DNA of 64,000 nt from Bin87 sp965116785 (GTDB lineage Bacteria > Chloroflexota > Dehalococcoidia > Lucifugimonadales > UBA3495): assembly GCA_965116785.1 (NCBI GenBank), contig OZ220731.1, forward strand, positions 2,542,001-2,606,000. Direction: 5' to 3'. The translations under genes and the position numbers were made by a program. This document shows positions 8,676-17,325 of the stretch, one piece after another. Under the pieces are notes generated by a model. That model had not been told where the DNA came from. It searched no databases and saw only the letters and a program-made list of their open reading frames with translations. Numbering within the stretch: position 1 is the stretch's first letter; the number at the start of each line of letters is the position of its first letter.

Positions 8676-10928
8676 TCACCTCGCGACAGTAGTGATCTCG
8701 GCGCTGACGTCCTGGTTGATCGTATAGCCCAACCCCTCTTCAATCAGCAGGTCGTCGAAATTGTCCAATGACCATTCATTCAGCGCCTCAATGGCACCGA
8801 CGGGCATGAGCCCATATTGGCTGGCCAGAGTTTGGTATTCAGCCTCTTCCCAATGGGAGCGCAGGATGAGTTCTTCCATGAACGCTATGTGCTTAGCGTC
8901 CAACCCATCGAAGCCGGCGACGGGCGCACCATCATCTTCGTCCGGCACGTCTTCCGGTTCATTCCCTTGGAAGACCTCGCCCAGAATGGCGCTGACACGC
9001 TCCGTGTTGACCATCACGGCAGCCACCCGCTCAGCATCCAACGCTACCGAACGGTCGTCCGGGCGGGGAGGTATCCCAAACCCCGGCTCAGACTGGTTGG
9101 CGCGCAGAACGGTCACAGGATCGTGATTGGCTGAGAGGGCGTGCAATGCGACATAGATCCCATCGCGCTCCAGGCCCAGCGCCTGGTACAGCCTCTCAAG
9201 GGCGGCAATCTCTTTCGTGCTCACCACACCGTCCGAAGCCACTTGAGCCAGGGCGAATTCGCCCAGTTGGTGAACGGTCTCATCCGAAAGATCTTTCCGA
9301 TGCCGGCGAAACAGCGATACGTCCGGCGGGACGCTCATCATCCAATCCATATTCGCTCGCAGTCGGGCAACTTCTGAACTCGAGAGGTCCCCTGCTCCTT
9401 CAATCATCGTCAACAGCCCACCGCGTTCGGCCCCCGCAAAAGCCCCATCGGCGTGGGCGATGAAACTTCCTATCGCAATCGCAATCAGGATGTTACGGTA
9501 TTGGTCGCTCACCGTTTCCAATTCGGTCACTCCGCTGGGCAACTGAAAGAGCACGACGGGTTCGCCCCGTTTGGGGTTCCTGAGGGCGTAGCGTGGGTCG
9601 GGCGCCATCCCAACCGATAGGTGTGCCAGAGCGTCAGCGGCATCGGTCAACCTCCGCTTGGTTACCTTTTCAGGAGGCGAGTCTTCCATCAGTGCGATGA
9701 CCTCTTCAACCGGTACCAGACCGCCGCGACCGATGACCTCTTCGGTCCAGAGACGCAGATCATCGAGAGCCTCGCAGGGAAACACTGGTCTGAGTCGCGC
9801 CGGCAACAGCCCGTGTGCTTCTATAGTTCCCCTCCCGTTGGGGTTGCGACCCAAGAATCGGCTGTATTTTTCCAGTGCTGCGGTAACCTCGGCAGCAATG
9901 TCATTTGCTACATCCATCGGACCGGTTACGCGCGAAACGTCAGGCCAGACCCCCAAGCGTTCGCTAAGGTCGACCGAAAACTCCGAAGACGCCGCCTGGT
10001 AGCGGGCGCGAAATTTTCCCCTAGTTGCGGGTATCGGGAGACCTTCCGGGAAACGTTCGTCGAACAGTTGAGTGAACAGTGCCCGGAATTCAGGGAACGC
10101 GCGGCTGGCAGGTGCGGATAACCGGAAGAATCCTCTGTTGATGTACCAACTCAGAAGCCAATCTGCGGTCAGCGGCCGACCTTCCTGGCACATGCGTCCG
10201 ATTGCAATGCGCAGGTTCAAGGGCAAGTCGTAGCCAAGCCTTTCAAAATACGGACGGGTCTCCTGTATCCCGTTCAGGATCGCCTCAGCGGCCTCAATGA
10301 AATTGCCCAGGTAGTTGCTGATCGACCGGTGTTCGCCATAGACGAGCAGGAGCCTCTCAACCTCGGCGAGCAGCAATCTCTTTTCTGCGTCATCGGGTCG
10401 GTCGACGAAGAACCGGCGTTCCAGACCGTAGAAGTAGAGAAACACGTACCCGACGCTGTATCGGCTATCTGCCCGTCCGCTGGTCAACCAATCCAGATAG
10501 GTTGCCCGGGCTTGGAGGCCGATCTCGGAATATCCTGGCCAATAGGGCATGCTCGCGCCCGAAAAATCCTCGCCCACACGAGCGACGCGCAGGCTCGGGT
10601 CGATCACCGGTTTCGTGATCCGACGTCGGCCACGGTGCCCATCCTTTGGAGCCAGATACACCATCCCCTCAATCGTTCGGCCTTTCACCACGACCGTACT
10701 TCCCGGAGGGAGCCATCCGCCGGAATTGGGGTTGAACGTTTTGGTGCGTCCACCTACCTCGATCGGAGTCTGAAAAGGTGCGAGGACCGACGCGTTACGG
10801 ATTCCCTCTCCGAACCCCCCCGACGATTGCGGGAATACCATAGTCGCCTCAGACGGATCATCCGACCCATGGATCGTGCGATCCGCATCTATCGCTTTTC
10901 GTCGGAGGAATAACTGCGAGATTTTCAA
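8676..10928 (-). CDS. TerB-N / TerB / TerB-C domain protein
   Basis: This 750-residue protein opens the operon. TerB-N is recognised by ARATYLDWLTSGRADS then VGYVFLYFYGLERR (about residues 135-175). A TerB-like helical domain follows near residues 480-610 (IAIGSFIAHADGAFAGAERG, later FALAQVASDGVVSTKEIAAL), and a TerB-C domain forms the last 100 residues, ending near WSLDNFDDLLIEEG. TerB domains bind metal through acidic residues and occur in tellurite/stress and phage-response systems. The start is TTG at 10926-10928 with GGAGG five bases before it. Six bases separate its stop from the ATPase start, so the three proteins probably form one complex. Confidence 0.85.
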   Translation of the reverse strand: MKISQLFLRRKAIDADRTIHGSDDPSEATMVFPQSSGGFGEGIRNASVLAPFQTPIEVGGRTKTFNPNSGGWLPPGSTVVVKGRTIEGMVYLAPKDGHRGRRRITKPVIDPSLRVARVGEDFSGASMPYWPGYSEIGLQARATYLDWLTSGRADSRYSVGYVFLYFYGLERRFFVDRPDDAEKRLLLAEVERLLLVYGEHRSISNYLGNFIEAAEAILNGIQETRPYFERLGYDLPLNLRIAIGRMCQEGRPLTADWLLSWYINRGFFRLSAPASRAFPEFRALFTQLFDERFPEGLPIPATRGKFRARYQAASSEFSVDLSERLGVWPDVSRVTGPMDVANDIAAEVTAALEKYSRFLGRNPNGRGTIEAHGLLPARLRPVFPCEALDDLRLWTEEVIGRGGLVPVEEVIALMEDSPPEKVTKRRLTDAADALAHLSVGMAPDPRYALRNPKRGEPVVLFQLPSGVTELETVSDQYRNILIAIAIGSFIAHADGAFAGAERGGLLTMIEGAGDLSSSEVARLRANMDWMMSVPPDVSLFRRHRKDLSDETVHQLGEFALAQVASDGVVSTKEIAALERLYQALGLERDGIYVALHALSANHDPVTVLRANQSEPGFGIPPRPDDRSVALDAERVAAVMVNTERVSAILGEVFQGNEPEDVPDEDDGAPVAGFDGLDAKHIAFMEELILRSHWEEAEYQTLASQYGLMPVGAIEALNEWSLDNFDDLLIEEGLGYTINQDVSAEITTVAR

Positions 10929-11330
10929 AACGTCCTCCGCGATCCCAGGCGAGCCGTAGTCAATTCCTGCGTCGGGTGTTTAGAGGCCGGTGTGGCGAAT
11001 CGGCTCAACCTGGACCGAAGCCTATCACGACGGGATGGTCGCATCCACGATTTCGATGTCGTTGAAATGCCCAATCAACGCCATGTCCGTGGACGCTGGC
11101 TGAAACACTGGCCGCTTGCCAGAAGTGGTGAACACGCGTGCACAAACTTGCACACCGACTTTGGAAGATTATGCGAGACCCTCATCAGGGGAGTTGAGAA
11201 CGGGGATCGCGATGGCAGGCCGGGCGCTCGGGAATATAACTCTACGATCCAGCGTCGCCAAGTCCTCGATGGACGCGAATCGTATCGTTCCAATCGGCCC
11301 CCAATTGATGACAGTTGCCGGGGCCCGGTT
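10929..11330. other. Intergenic stretch without a supported gene
   Basis: About 400 bases upstream of the TerB gene. Short frames exist on both strands but none has a family signature or a convincing ribosome binding site. No clear sigma-70 promoter for the TerB operon was recognised; it should lie here. Confidence 0.4.
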
Positions 11331-11332
11331 GT

Positions 11333-11433
11333 ATCACGAGGTAGTACAATTATTCCACGCAATTAGTGGTGGATGTGCAAGCGGGTTTCAATCACAACGG
11401 ACAATCGGCAACGAGAAGCGAGAACATCACCAA
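11333..11433 (+). repeat. Degenerate copy of a gene-leader repeat
   Basis: This segment resembles the leader of the MBL-fold gene (17326-17420, reverse strand). Shared blocks, in order, are TAGTACAAT.ATTCCACG, GCGGGTTTCAA.CA.AACG and CGAGAAGCGAGA.CAT. In the other copy the last block ends at the ATG start codon; here the triplet is ATC, so no gene starts. It is likely the relic of a second, lost gene of the same kind. Confidence 0.5.
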
Positions 11434-11443
11434 GACTGGCTTT

Positions 11444-11501
11444 GTCCTAAAATGGGCATTTTGGGACGCATTTCAGGACAGGACAAGCCATTTTGGGTCA
11501 G
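11444..11501 (-). repeat. Palindromic motif pair, right flank
   Basis: The palindrome GTCCTAAAATG-GG-CATTTTGGGAC (11444-11467) is followed by a related half-site block at 11470-11501. On the reverse strand the order is half-site block then palindrome, downstream of the HNH remnant. This mirrors 4275-4354 on the left side. Confidence 0.55.
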
Positions 11502-11534
11502 TCGCTAAACCCTGTGCGAGTTCCAACGAAGCGA

Positions 11535-11985
11535 TCATCGTCGTCGCGGCCGGCGAGTGGGCCCTGCGGCACGTCCCATGCGTAAGTTGTTCTCGTTTTT
11601 CATCCATCCTGCCGCTCGGTTGGCCTGCTGCAAGCCGATGAGCGTGTAGCGGTCGCGCTTTTCCTTGTCGCAGGGTGGACACAGCAGGGTCAGGTTTTCT
11701 TAGGCGTCCGTTCCGCCCTGCGAACGCGGGTTGATGTGGTCAACCTCCAGCACCCGCGGGTCAAACGTGTAATCCGCGCCGCAACCCTCTTGAAGTTCGG
11801 CGCATCCCTGCGGGCGTGGGGCTAACTTGAGCGGCCCCATGAGATGGCGGTCGATGCAGGGGGCAGGGGTCCGCGCCGGTGGAACCGTGCACCGCTGCTC
11901 CGGAACAAAAGTTAGCCACCTGGTGGGGTGCTCCCCTGTGCCCGCCGTCCCGACTGAGCACGCCGCAGGGGCCGGACTGCCCCCA
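11535..11985 (-). pseudogene. HNH endonuclease-like gene remnant
   Basis: The reverse strand encodes a zinc-finger/HNH nuclease domain: CAELQEGCGADYTFD, then VLEVDHINPRSQGGTDA, then NLTLLCPPCDKEKRDRYTL and LIGLQQANRAAGWMK. The DH...N...C..C spacing is that of HNH domains linked to some DNA methylases. A TAA stop at 11700-11702 interrupts the frame between the two halves of the domain, just before NLTLLC. No start codon or N-terminal methylase is left upstream. The gene is therefore dead. Its 5' part is the right inverted repeat. Confidence 0.7.
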
Positions 11986-12044
11986 CCGCCACGCTCCCTG
12001 CTGGCCCGCCACCCGCTTGCTCTAGACCTGCTTTTCTACCGGCG
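11787..12044 (-). repeat. Right copy of the ~250-bp inverted repeat
   Basis: This is the inverted counterpart of 3925-4171, spanning from the GAACTTCAAGAG block to the CGCCGGTAGAAAAG end. Small indels (for example the doubled CCCCTGC) separate the copies. Together the two copies bracket 4172-11786, which holds the TerB-BrxD-helicase operon. The divergence argues against a recent insertion. Confidence 0.75.
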
Positions 12045-12145
12045 AATACTCCCGCTTTTCGGGGAAGATCACCACCCCGGCGGCTTCCATGAAATGCCTA
12101 GAAACAGACGGAGGTCCTGTGGGCCGTGGGGCGGGTTCACTCTGG

Positions 12146-13063
12146 TTACGATCTTTTTCGGAGCCGGCGTAGTAGTTTGCTCCAAGCCAGCAACTCTCCG
12201 ATTTCATGCACAATCGACAACGAATGTGCGACGTTTCTCACTCTGGCAGTCGCCGATACCTCTCCTACCGGAGTGTCGGAAATAGTTACCGTGCAACCCC
12301 AAACCTCCACCTTTCGGAAGGCTTCTAACCGACGCTGGAACCCATCTGGATCCGTCCACGGCGGCCATTCAACGGTGGGGCATTCGGGCTCTTCAAACGT
12401 GAAATACCCGTGAGGATAGGAGAATGCCCCTGTGATGGAATGAACTTGGGTCATCACCTCGCACTTCTTGCGAAAGATCTTGCTATGCTCGGCATCGCAA
12501 TCCACTTCAAAGCCCGTGAGCAGGTCTTGGATGAACTCCGATTGGTACGACTTCGGTTGGCGTTCAATTTCTTCGGCGTGTTCTTCCAAGAACGATGGCG
12601 CGCGTTCCAGAAAATATTTACTGGCAACGACTGAACCAATGATGCCATCCACAACCGTCAATTCGATTCCTGCCCCCGCGTGTCTGAACTCCTGGGACGA
12701 AACGATGTGGTACGGGAAGCCATATTTCTGAGCCGACCGGAGTTTCAAATTAAATTTCCATTCCCGGTTTCGGTCTGGCGGCCCTTGGCCTTGGACGTAT
12801 TCTCCATCTCGATCGAATCCCTTTCTCATGCCGTCAAAGTCAATGGCTACAATCGGGCGCCCTTCTTTCGAACAGAGCACGTAGTCCACGCTGGTCTTAT
12901 AGAAAACGTCCCTTTCTTTTTTGTCAAATTCGGGATCTGCATCGAGTATCCCCGACAGGGGAACCTGTGGGTAGACTGCATAGTCGTCGCCCCACGTATG
13001 TTCAATGGAACGAAAGCCTCTTTCTTCTCTCCTGCTGCCGAATATGGAGTCCTTTACAGCCAT
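12146..13063 (-). CDS. Hypothetical protein with DUF2726-like nuclease motif
   Basis: This 305-residue protein has an N-terminal half with VDYVLCSKEGRPIVAIDFDG. That fits the restriction-endonuclease-like pattern D..l.....P..aIe.DG seen in DUF2726 proteins, with the catalytic strand ending in IDFDG rather than the usual IE.D. The remainder is unassigned and ends in basic residues (LLRRLRKRS). Its ATG overlaps the end of the upstream gene by 10 bases, so the pair is co-translated. Nuclease fold is a motif-level inference; the function could be in DNA restriction or repair. Confidence 0.6.
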   Translation of the reverse strand: MAVKDSIFGSRREERGFRSIEHTWGDDYAVYPQVPLSGILDADPEFDKKERDVFYKTSVDYVLCSKEGRPIVAIDFDGMRKGFDRDGEYVQGQGPPDRNREWKFNLKLRSAQKYGFPYHIVSSQEFRHAGAGIELTVVDGIIGSVVASKYFLERAPSFLEEHAEEIERQPKSYQSEFIQDLLTGFEVDCDAEHSKIFRKKCEVMTQVHSITGAFSYPHGYFTFEEPECPTVEWPPWTDPDGFQRRLEAFRKVEVWGCTVTISDTPVGEVSATARVRNVAHSLSIVHEIGELLAWSKLLRRLRKRS

Positions 13064-13860
13064 TTCCTCACCTGTTCGTATTGGAAGTTTTTTGTGGATA
13101 CGCGTTTCCCCGCGACGAGTTGAGTAAGGGTGGCGTTACGACGCACACCAAAGGTGGCCTGTGAGACCCCGTGGGTCGAGCGTGAGATGTGGCCGTATAA
13201 CCGTCGGCATCGCTCATCCGGCAACCCAAGGTGGCGAGACAGGGTCGCTCCGGCCTCACCTGCGTCTCCCGTACCGAGTGCGCTGGCTGGCGGTTGCTCG
13301 GAAGTGTTGCTCCGCTTGGCGCGTGCCTGCTCCACGGCTGCCTTTGATAGAGCGTCCCATAGCCGCTGGGCGTTCTCGCCGGTCTTCTCGTAGTGCAGTC
13401 CCAGAGGGTATCTGGACTCTGCTTTCCAACCGTTGCCCTCCCGCTTGGCGATGTCCCAATACTGGCCGTTGGTTACGACGGCTACCCTGGCGGTTGGAAT
13501 GTCCTGCAAGTAGCGGTCCATTTGGTCCAGTGCCCGCTCGTCATCCGACACTACGTCAATGCGCTTGGCTTCAATCACGATGGCTGGTTCGCCGGTCGCG
13601 TCTTTCAGCACGTAGTCCACACGGGTGGCCATGTAGTGGGCCCGACGGGCCACAGCGTATTCCACAATGCACTCGGCTGGGTCGGATAGGTCCCAGCCCA
13701 ACGCCCGCAAGATGGGGTCGATAACGATGTAGCGGGTGCTGGTTTCGTGGTTGTTCACGGGGGCCTTCGGTTGAACCCTGCCTCCGGGTGGGTTGGGTTG
13801 AAACTCGGCTACGTGTTTCTGTGCCGCGATGATGGCGAGTTCGACTTCCGCTTTGCTCAA
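13054..13860 (-). CDS. Restriction-type PD-(D/E)XK domain protein (HsdR N-terminal-like)
   Basis: The 268-residue protein contains YIVIDPILRALGWDLSDP, then RVDYVLKDATGEPAIVIEAK. This is the N-terminal nuclease domain of type I restriction HsdR subunits and of many orphan type I enzyme R proteins, with catalytic D and E-x-K. It is followed by DQMDRYLQDIPTARVAVVTN, typical of the same fold. The last 60 residues are unassigned and may bind DNA. The start is TTG at 13858-13860 with AGGAG seven bases upstream. It heads a two-gene unit with a second nuclease-like protein. No motor or methylase subunit is nearby, so this is not a complete type I system. Confidence 0.78.
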   Translation of the reverse strand: MSKAEVELAIIAAQKHVAEFQPNPPGGRVQPKAPVNNHETSTRYIVIDPILRALGWDLSDPAECIVEYAVARRAHYMATRVDYVLKDATGEPAIVIEAKRIDVVSDDERALDQMDRYLQDIPTARVAVVTNGQYWDIAKREGNGWKAESRYPLGLHYEKTGENAQRLWDALSKAAVEQARAKRSNTSEQPPASALGTGDAGEAGATLSRHLGLPDERCRRLYGHISRSTHGVSQATFGVRRNATLTQLVAGKRVSTKNFQYEQVRKWL

Positions 13861-13944
13861 CGTGCATCTCCTGCTGGTGCGGGGCTACGTTCGGCACCTC
13901 CCGGTTGCCGGATAAGCGTTGCTCCGACGACTCCGCGCGAGTGC

Positions 13945-13972
13945 ATTGTAACGTTATTCGTCGTTCCGCCAA
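13945..13972 (-). promoter_or_regulatory. Promoter of the two-gene nuclease-like unit
   Basis: On the reverse strand TTGGCG (13967-13972) is followed after 16 bases by TACAAT (13945-13950), about 85 bases ahead of the TTG start at 13860. Confidence 0.45.
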
Positions 13973-14090
13973 AAAATCGGCCTTGCCCGAGGCTTTGTGG
14001 ATAGCGATGGTGCGACACTGTTTGATTGTTTCGGTGGTGAGGGCAGTGTCGATTTACCGTTTTGGCGGTGAGCCAGTAGTCCGGTCTGGG

Positions 14091-15656
14091 CTACAGGAAT
14101 ACGGCGGCTACGGTGCGGATCAAATCGAGTATGTCAATTTCAGCCGCGGTTAAAGCAATGCCGGTGCCTGCCAACAACACTGAACATATGGCGAGCCACT
14201 TCATGGTTCGTTGCAAGCGGATACTGGCCGAAATGGAGATGGTTTCTCTAAGGTGGAGGATCTCCTGACGAACTTGCTGGAGGGTAGTTTTGACGCGTTG
14301 GGACCTCTCTTTAACCATCATGTTGAGGTCGCTGGAGAGATGGGATGGTGCGGCATCATTGCGCCAGGCGGGTTTTCCGATCAGATCGTAACCTGGTTCG
14401 CGTTGCCAGATTTCGCAGATATCGTCAACAACGCCTTCAAGGTCAGCGGTCCAGGTAAGGGTCCGTCCTAACGCTTCGAGGTCAGCAACTGGACGACGCG
14501 ACCCTGTGTTGGAGTGGATCTGCTCATTGCGTATGGTATTCAACCGTTCTTCGTATTGTTCGAGCATAGCCAGGGCTGCCCAGTTGGGCAAGACGTTTTC
14601 CATAGTCTTGTCCACTATGTAGTCTGGTCCTGTCCAAGGGTCTTCTGGTTCCGCCGGCTTTTGTTGCCCTTGCCCAGGGGATTGGGTAAATGTAACTGTG
14701 CAATGATGATGCGGAAGGTCAGTGGAGATGCGATTCGTGGCGAACTTGATACGTGGATCAGAAGGAGACCGCCACGCTATGAATGCATGTTCTAGCCCCA
14801 TGGTGCGTAGGTATCGGGGCGGAGGTGGAGTCTGTGGATCCCGTTCCGGGAAGGGTTCCGCTGTATTGAATTTGATGTATTCGCAAATGGGGATTGGGTT
14901 GGTGCCCAGGCGATCGGTGAAGAGGCCCGGCAGGTGTTGGCTGAACCAAACGGTGGCGTTTCTCGATAACCGAATACGGGTCTGGTCTATCCGCTCTCTC
15001 TTCACCAAATCCGGGCTTTTGATGCTGGCTCCATATGGCGTGTAAGTTATCTCGGTCGAACGATATGTGCTCAACTCGGTGTGAAACGTAGCGGAAAAAC
15101 CCGGGTCTAGCACGAAGCGGATGACCACGTATTTGATACGCGGCGATACGGAACATATTGACCCTTCCGCGTAGGCCACGCCCGACGGTAATTCGACCGT
15201 TCTATCGCGCCCTGCGGTTGGAAATCGGACGCCCGGGGGTTTTAGGAGTCCTAGATCTGTCCATTCTTGGCTGAAAGGGTGTCGTTGCGATCGTTCAAGC
15301 CATTGATTTAGGGTTGGCTCGCGTCGTTGCGATGGCGCCAGGGCCTCATCGAGTTTGGACAGATTCTTTTGGAGGTCGTCGAAGTGTCGGGGCGTGTAAA
15401 ACTCGACCGCCCAGACGCAGTGTAGGTTTATCTGCTCGTCTGGAGGTGGCTTCGTTTCTTCGTTGTCCCTTGGGTCGCGTTTGTAATAGCGGTGCTCGTC
15501 GCTTCGGAGTTCGCGACGGATACGCCTCCTGAGTTTAAAATCGCGGATGGCACGGCGGGGGTGCCACAGCCTTTTCGCGAATCGGATAAATGCCAGCCAG
15601 GATGTGGTCATCGGTCTGCCGGGATGTGTCGTAAGAGCACTATTTGCGACGAACAC
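14091..15656 (-). CDS. Unknown protein with C-terminal membrane anchor
   Basis: This 521-residue protein is mostly soluble, with a basic N-terminal region (RAIRDFKLRRRIRRELR). It ends in a coiled-coil-like stretch (VKTTLQQVRQEILHLRETI) and two short hydrophobic segments (WLAICSVLLAGTGIALTA and an LIRTVAAVFL tail). I recognise no family. The start is GTG at 15654-15656 with AGGA ten bases upstream; an ATG 15 codons in is an alternative. It is the last gene of a unit with a four-helix membrane protein and an MBL-fold hydrolase, so it may be an effector or scaffold at the membrane. Confidence 0.7.
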   Translation of the reverse strand: MFVANSALTTHPGRPMTTSWLAFIRFAKRLWHPRRAIRDFKLRRRIRRELRSDEHRYYKRDPRDNEETKPPPDEQINLHCVWAVEFYTPRHFDDLQKNLSKLDEALAPSQRREPTLNQWLERSQRHPFSQEWTDLGLLKPPGVRFPTAGRDRTVELPSGVAYAEGSICSVSPRIKYVVIRFVLDPGFSATFHTELSTYRSTEITYTPYGASIKSPDLVKRERIDQTRIRLSRNATVWFSQHLPGLFTDRLGTNPIPICEYIKFNTAEPFPERDPQTPPPPRYLRTMGLEHAFIAWRSPSDPRIKFATNRISTDLPHHHCTVTFTQSPGQGQQKPAEPEDPWTGPDYIVDKTMENVLPNWAALAMLEQYEERLNTIRNEQIHSNTGSRRPVADLEALGRTLTWTADLEGVVDDICEIWQREPGYDLIGKPAWRNDAAPSHLSSDLNMMVKERSQRVKTTLQQVRQEILHLRETISISASIRLQRTMKWLAICSVLLAGTGIALTAAEIDILDLIRTVAAVFL

Positions 15657-15708
15657 CAGAGACGATTCCTAAATTCGCTTCTTGGCCGCGACTGGGCCGG
15701 ATCAGCCA

Positions 15709-16458
15709 CTACCCCAAAGTTCGGACCGATTCCAGGAGCCGCTTTGCGTATGTGTCGGCTGCATCCTTGACCCACGGTGGATTTATCAAAAACAACCACA
15801 AGGCGGCATAACCCAAGGCGGCTACCGCTACCGCAAGCCGGATTACAGCGACGCTGTCGGGGCTGACCAGAACGCCCCACCACGGCTCCGGCCAAGGTCG
15901 TCCCCACACAGTTAGCAGGAACATGCCCCAAGAGGTGAAAACGAGCGCCACTGCGAAGGGCATCCCAATGGGCTTCAGTCCCCACACGTTGCGCCGGAAG
16001 CCGTAGTTGACGTTCTCGGCGAAGACCAAAGGGAAATTGGTATTGTCCCGAGTGGCGTCGCGCAGGATCGCAACCACCTCGCGGTATTTCGTGTCCGCCC
16101 ACTCGGGGCAGGCGCCTTCCTGTTGCTCGGTCGGAAGCGGATTGCCGGCCCAATGCTCGATTCGCTGGCGTAGTCCCGGCGCAAGCGTAATGTCACCCGG
16201 TAGGCGACGGTGCCGGAGTAACCGGGTTGTGGGCGCACCGCCCCAACTTTTCCAGAGTTTTGATTGCTTCCCGTGCCCCAAGGCCCGCCCGGCCTCGGCC
16301 GCAAAGGGACCGACGACGGCGCTCACGAGCGTGAAAAACACAGTGACGAAGAGCGGGTCCTTGGGGAGAAACAAGAGCATCAACAGACCCAACGGCGCGA
16401 CTGCAATCATAGCGGACTTGATCCGCGCCAGGAACACGTAGGAATCGGAGGACTGCAT
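15709..16458 (-). CDS. Four-helix membrane protein of unknown function
   Basis: The 249-residue protein has two N-terminal membrane segments (MIAVAPLGLLMLLFL and LFVTVFFTLVSAVVGPFAAEAG), a soluble middle of about 90 residues, and two C-terminal segments (MPFAVALVFTSWGMFLL and VIRLAVAVAALGYAALWLFL). No catalytic motif is visible. The ATG at 16456-16458 is 33 bases after the stop of the MBL-fold gene, and the next gene follows after 52 bases. The 2+2 helix plan around a cytoplasmic core resembles small membrane effectors of defence operons, but I cannot assign a family. Confidence 0.68.
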   Translation of the reverse strand: MQSSDSYVFLARIKSAMIAVAPLGLLMLLFLPKDPLFVTVFFTLVSAVVGPFAAEAGRALGHGKQSKLWKSWGGAPTTRLLRHRRLPGDITLAPGLRQRIEHWAGNPLPTEQQEGACPEWADTKYREVVAILRDATRDNTNFPLVFAENVNYGFRRNVWGLKPIGMPFAVALVFTSWGMFLLTVWGRPWPEPWWGVLVSPDSVAVIRLAVAVAALGYAALWLFLINPPWVKDAADTYAKRLLESVRTLG

Positions 16459-16491
16459 GGGGAAACGGCTCGGTGCAGACCGTTGCCTTCG

Positions 16492-17325
16492 TCAGTCGAT
16501 TTGCCAACCGCCTGCGGATTTTAGGGTCAACCTCAACGTGCCGGCCCTGTCAGTCCTAAGCACCTTATTGCCCTGCCTCGACCCTCTTGAGTGCTTCTCA
16601 TACAGCCGAAGTGCGGTGGGGTCGGGATGGCCGTAGTTATTCGGTCCCACCGAGACGATGGTCATGGCAGGCGACAGGGCTTTCATATGTGACTCGTACC
16701 GGTTGCCGTTGGGGTCATCAAAGAAATTCAAGGAGCCGTGGTGCGCGGCCATCAGTATATCGCTGAACAACTCTCTGGAGGCATAGTCCTTCATGATGCC
16801 GTCCCGCCATACCGCGTAACTGCCATCACCCGTCAACATCGTGCTGCTCAGGAATCTCGACGTGCCGGCATCCAGTTCCGTTACCTTGAGAACAAGGCCC
16901 TGGTCGTTGGCGTTATCCGGCAACCTGCTGTCCTTCCCACTCAGGATGACAACGTGCGTCGTTCCCCAATTCTTGCAGTTACCTTTGCCAACAACGTACG
17001 ACGGCAGTTCACGGCGCAGTTGCATATAGGTCCTGTACTCGTCCGTGTCTGGCGACGTGCCAGGGTGGCCGCTATCCCAAATGGTTCCAATCGGGAACTG
17101 GTTGTGAAGGGCATGGACCCCTCTCATATGGTCAGCGTCGCGGTGCGTGCAGACGAAAACGCTTATCCGGCCTCGCTGACCGATTTGGCTGGCTACGTAG
17201 CCGAGTACGCGGGTCGAGTTCTCCTGGGTGACGTTGCAGTCCACCACGCAGTTGGTGCCATCTCCGCATTGGAGCAGCACCATGTTTCCCTGTCCAACGT
17301 CTATGAAATGAACGGTCGTAGTCAT
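16492..17325 (-). CDS. ComEC/Rec2-like MBL-fold hydrolase
   Basis: This 277-residue protein begins HFIDVGQGNMVLLQCGDG and has the metal-binding motif THRDADHMRG (about residue 60). It also has LTGDGSYAV and AAHHGSLNFF, the further ligand motifs seen in the C-terminal hydrolase domain of ComEC competence proteins and their free-standing relatives. Such enzymes hydrolyse phosphodiester or related bonds; stand-alone versions often sit in defence or conflict gene sets. It is the first gene of a three-gene unit with two membrane proteins. The ATG at 17323-17325 follows GAGAAGCGAGAG. Fold is secure, substrate unknown. Confidence 0.83.
   Translation of the reverse strand: MTTTVHFIDVGQGNMVLLQCGDGTNCVVDCNVTQENSTRVLGYVASQIGQRGRISVFVCTHRDADHMRGVHALHNQFPIGTIWDSGHPGTSPDTDEYRTYMQLRRELPSYVVGKGNCKNWGTTHVVILSGKDSRLPDNANDQGLVLKVTELDAGTSRFLSSTMLTGDGSYAVWRDGIMKDYASRELFSDILMAAHHGSLNFFDDPNGNRYESHMKALSPAMTIVSVGPNNYGHPDPTALRLYEKHSRGSRQGNKVLRTDRAGTLRLTLKSAGGWQID

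Noticed and set aside
5186..10928. Complete BREX system
   Set aside because: Only BrxD-like and BrxHI-like proteins are present; PglX, PglZ, BrxA, BrxB and BrxC are absent from the window.
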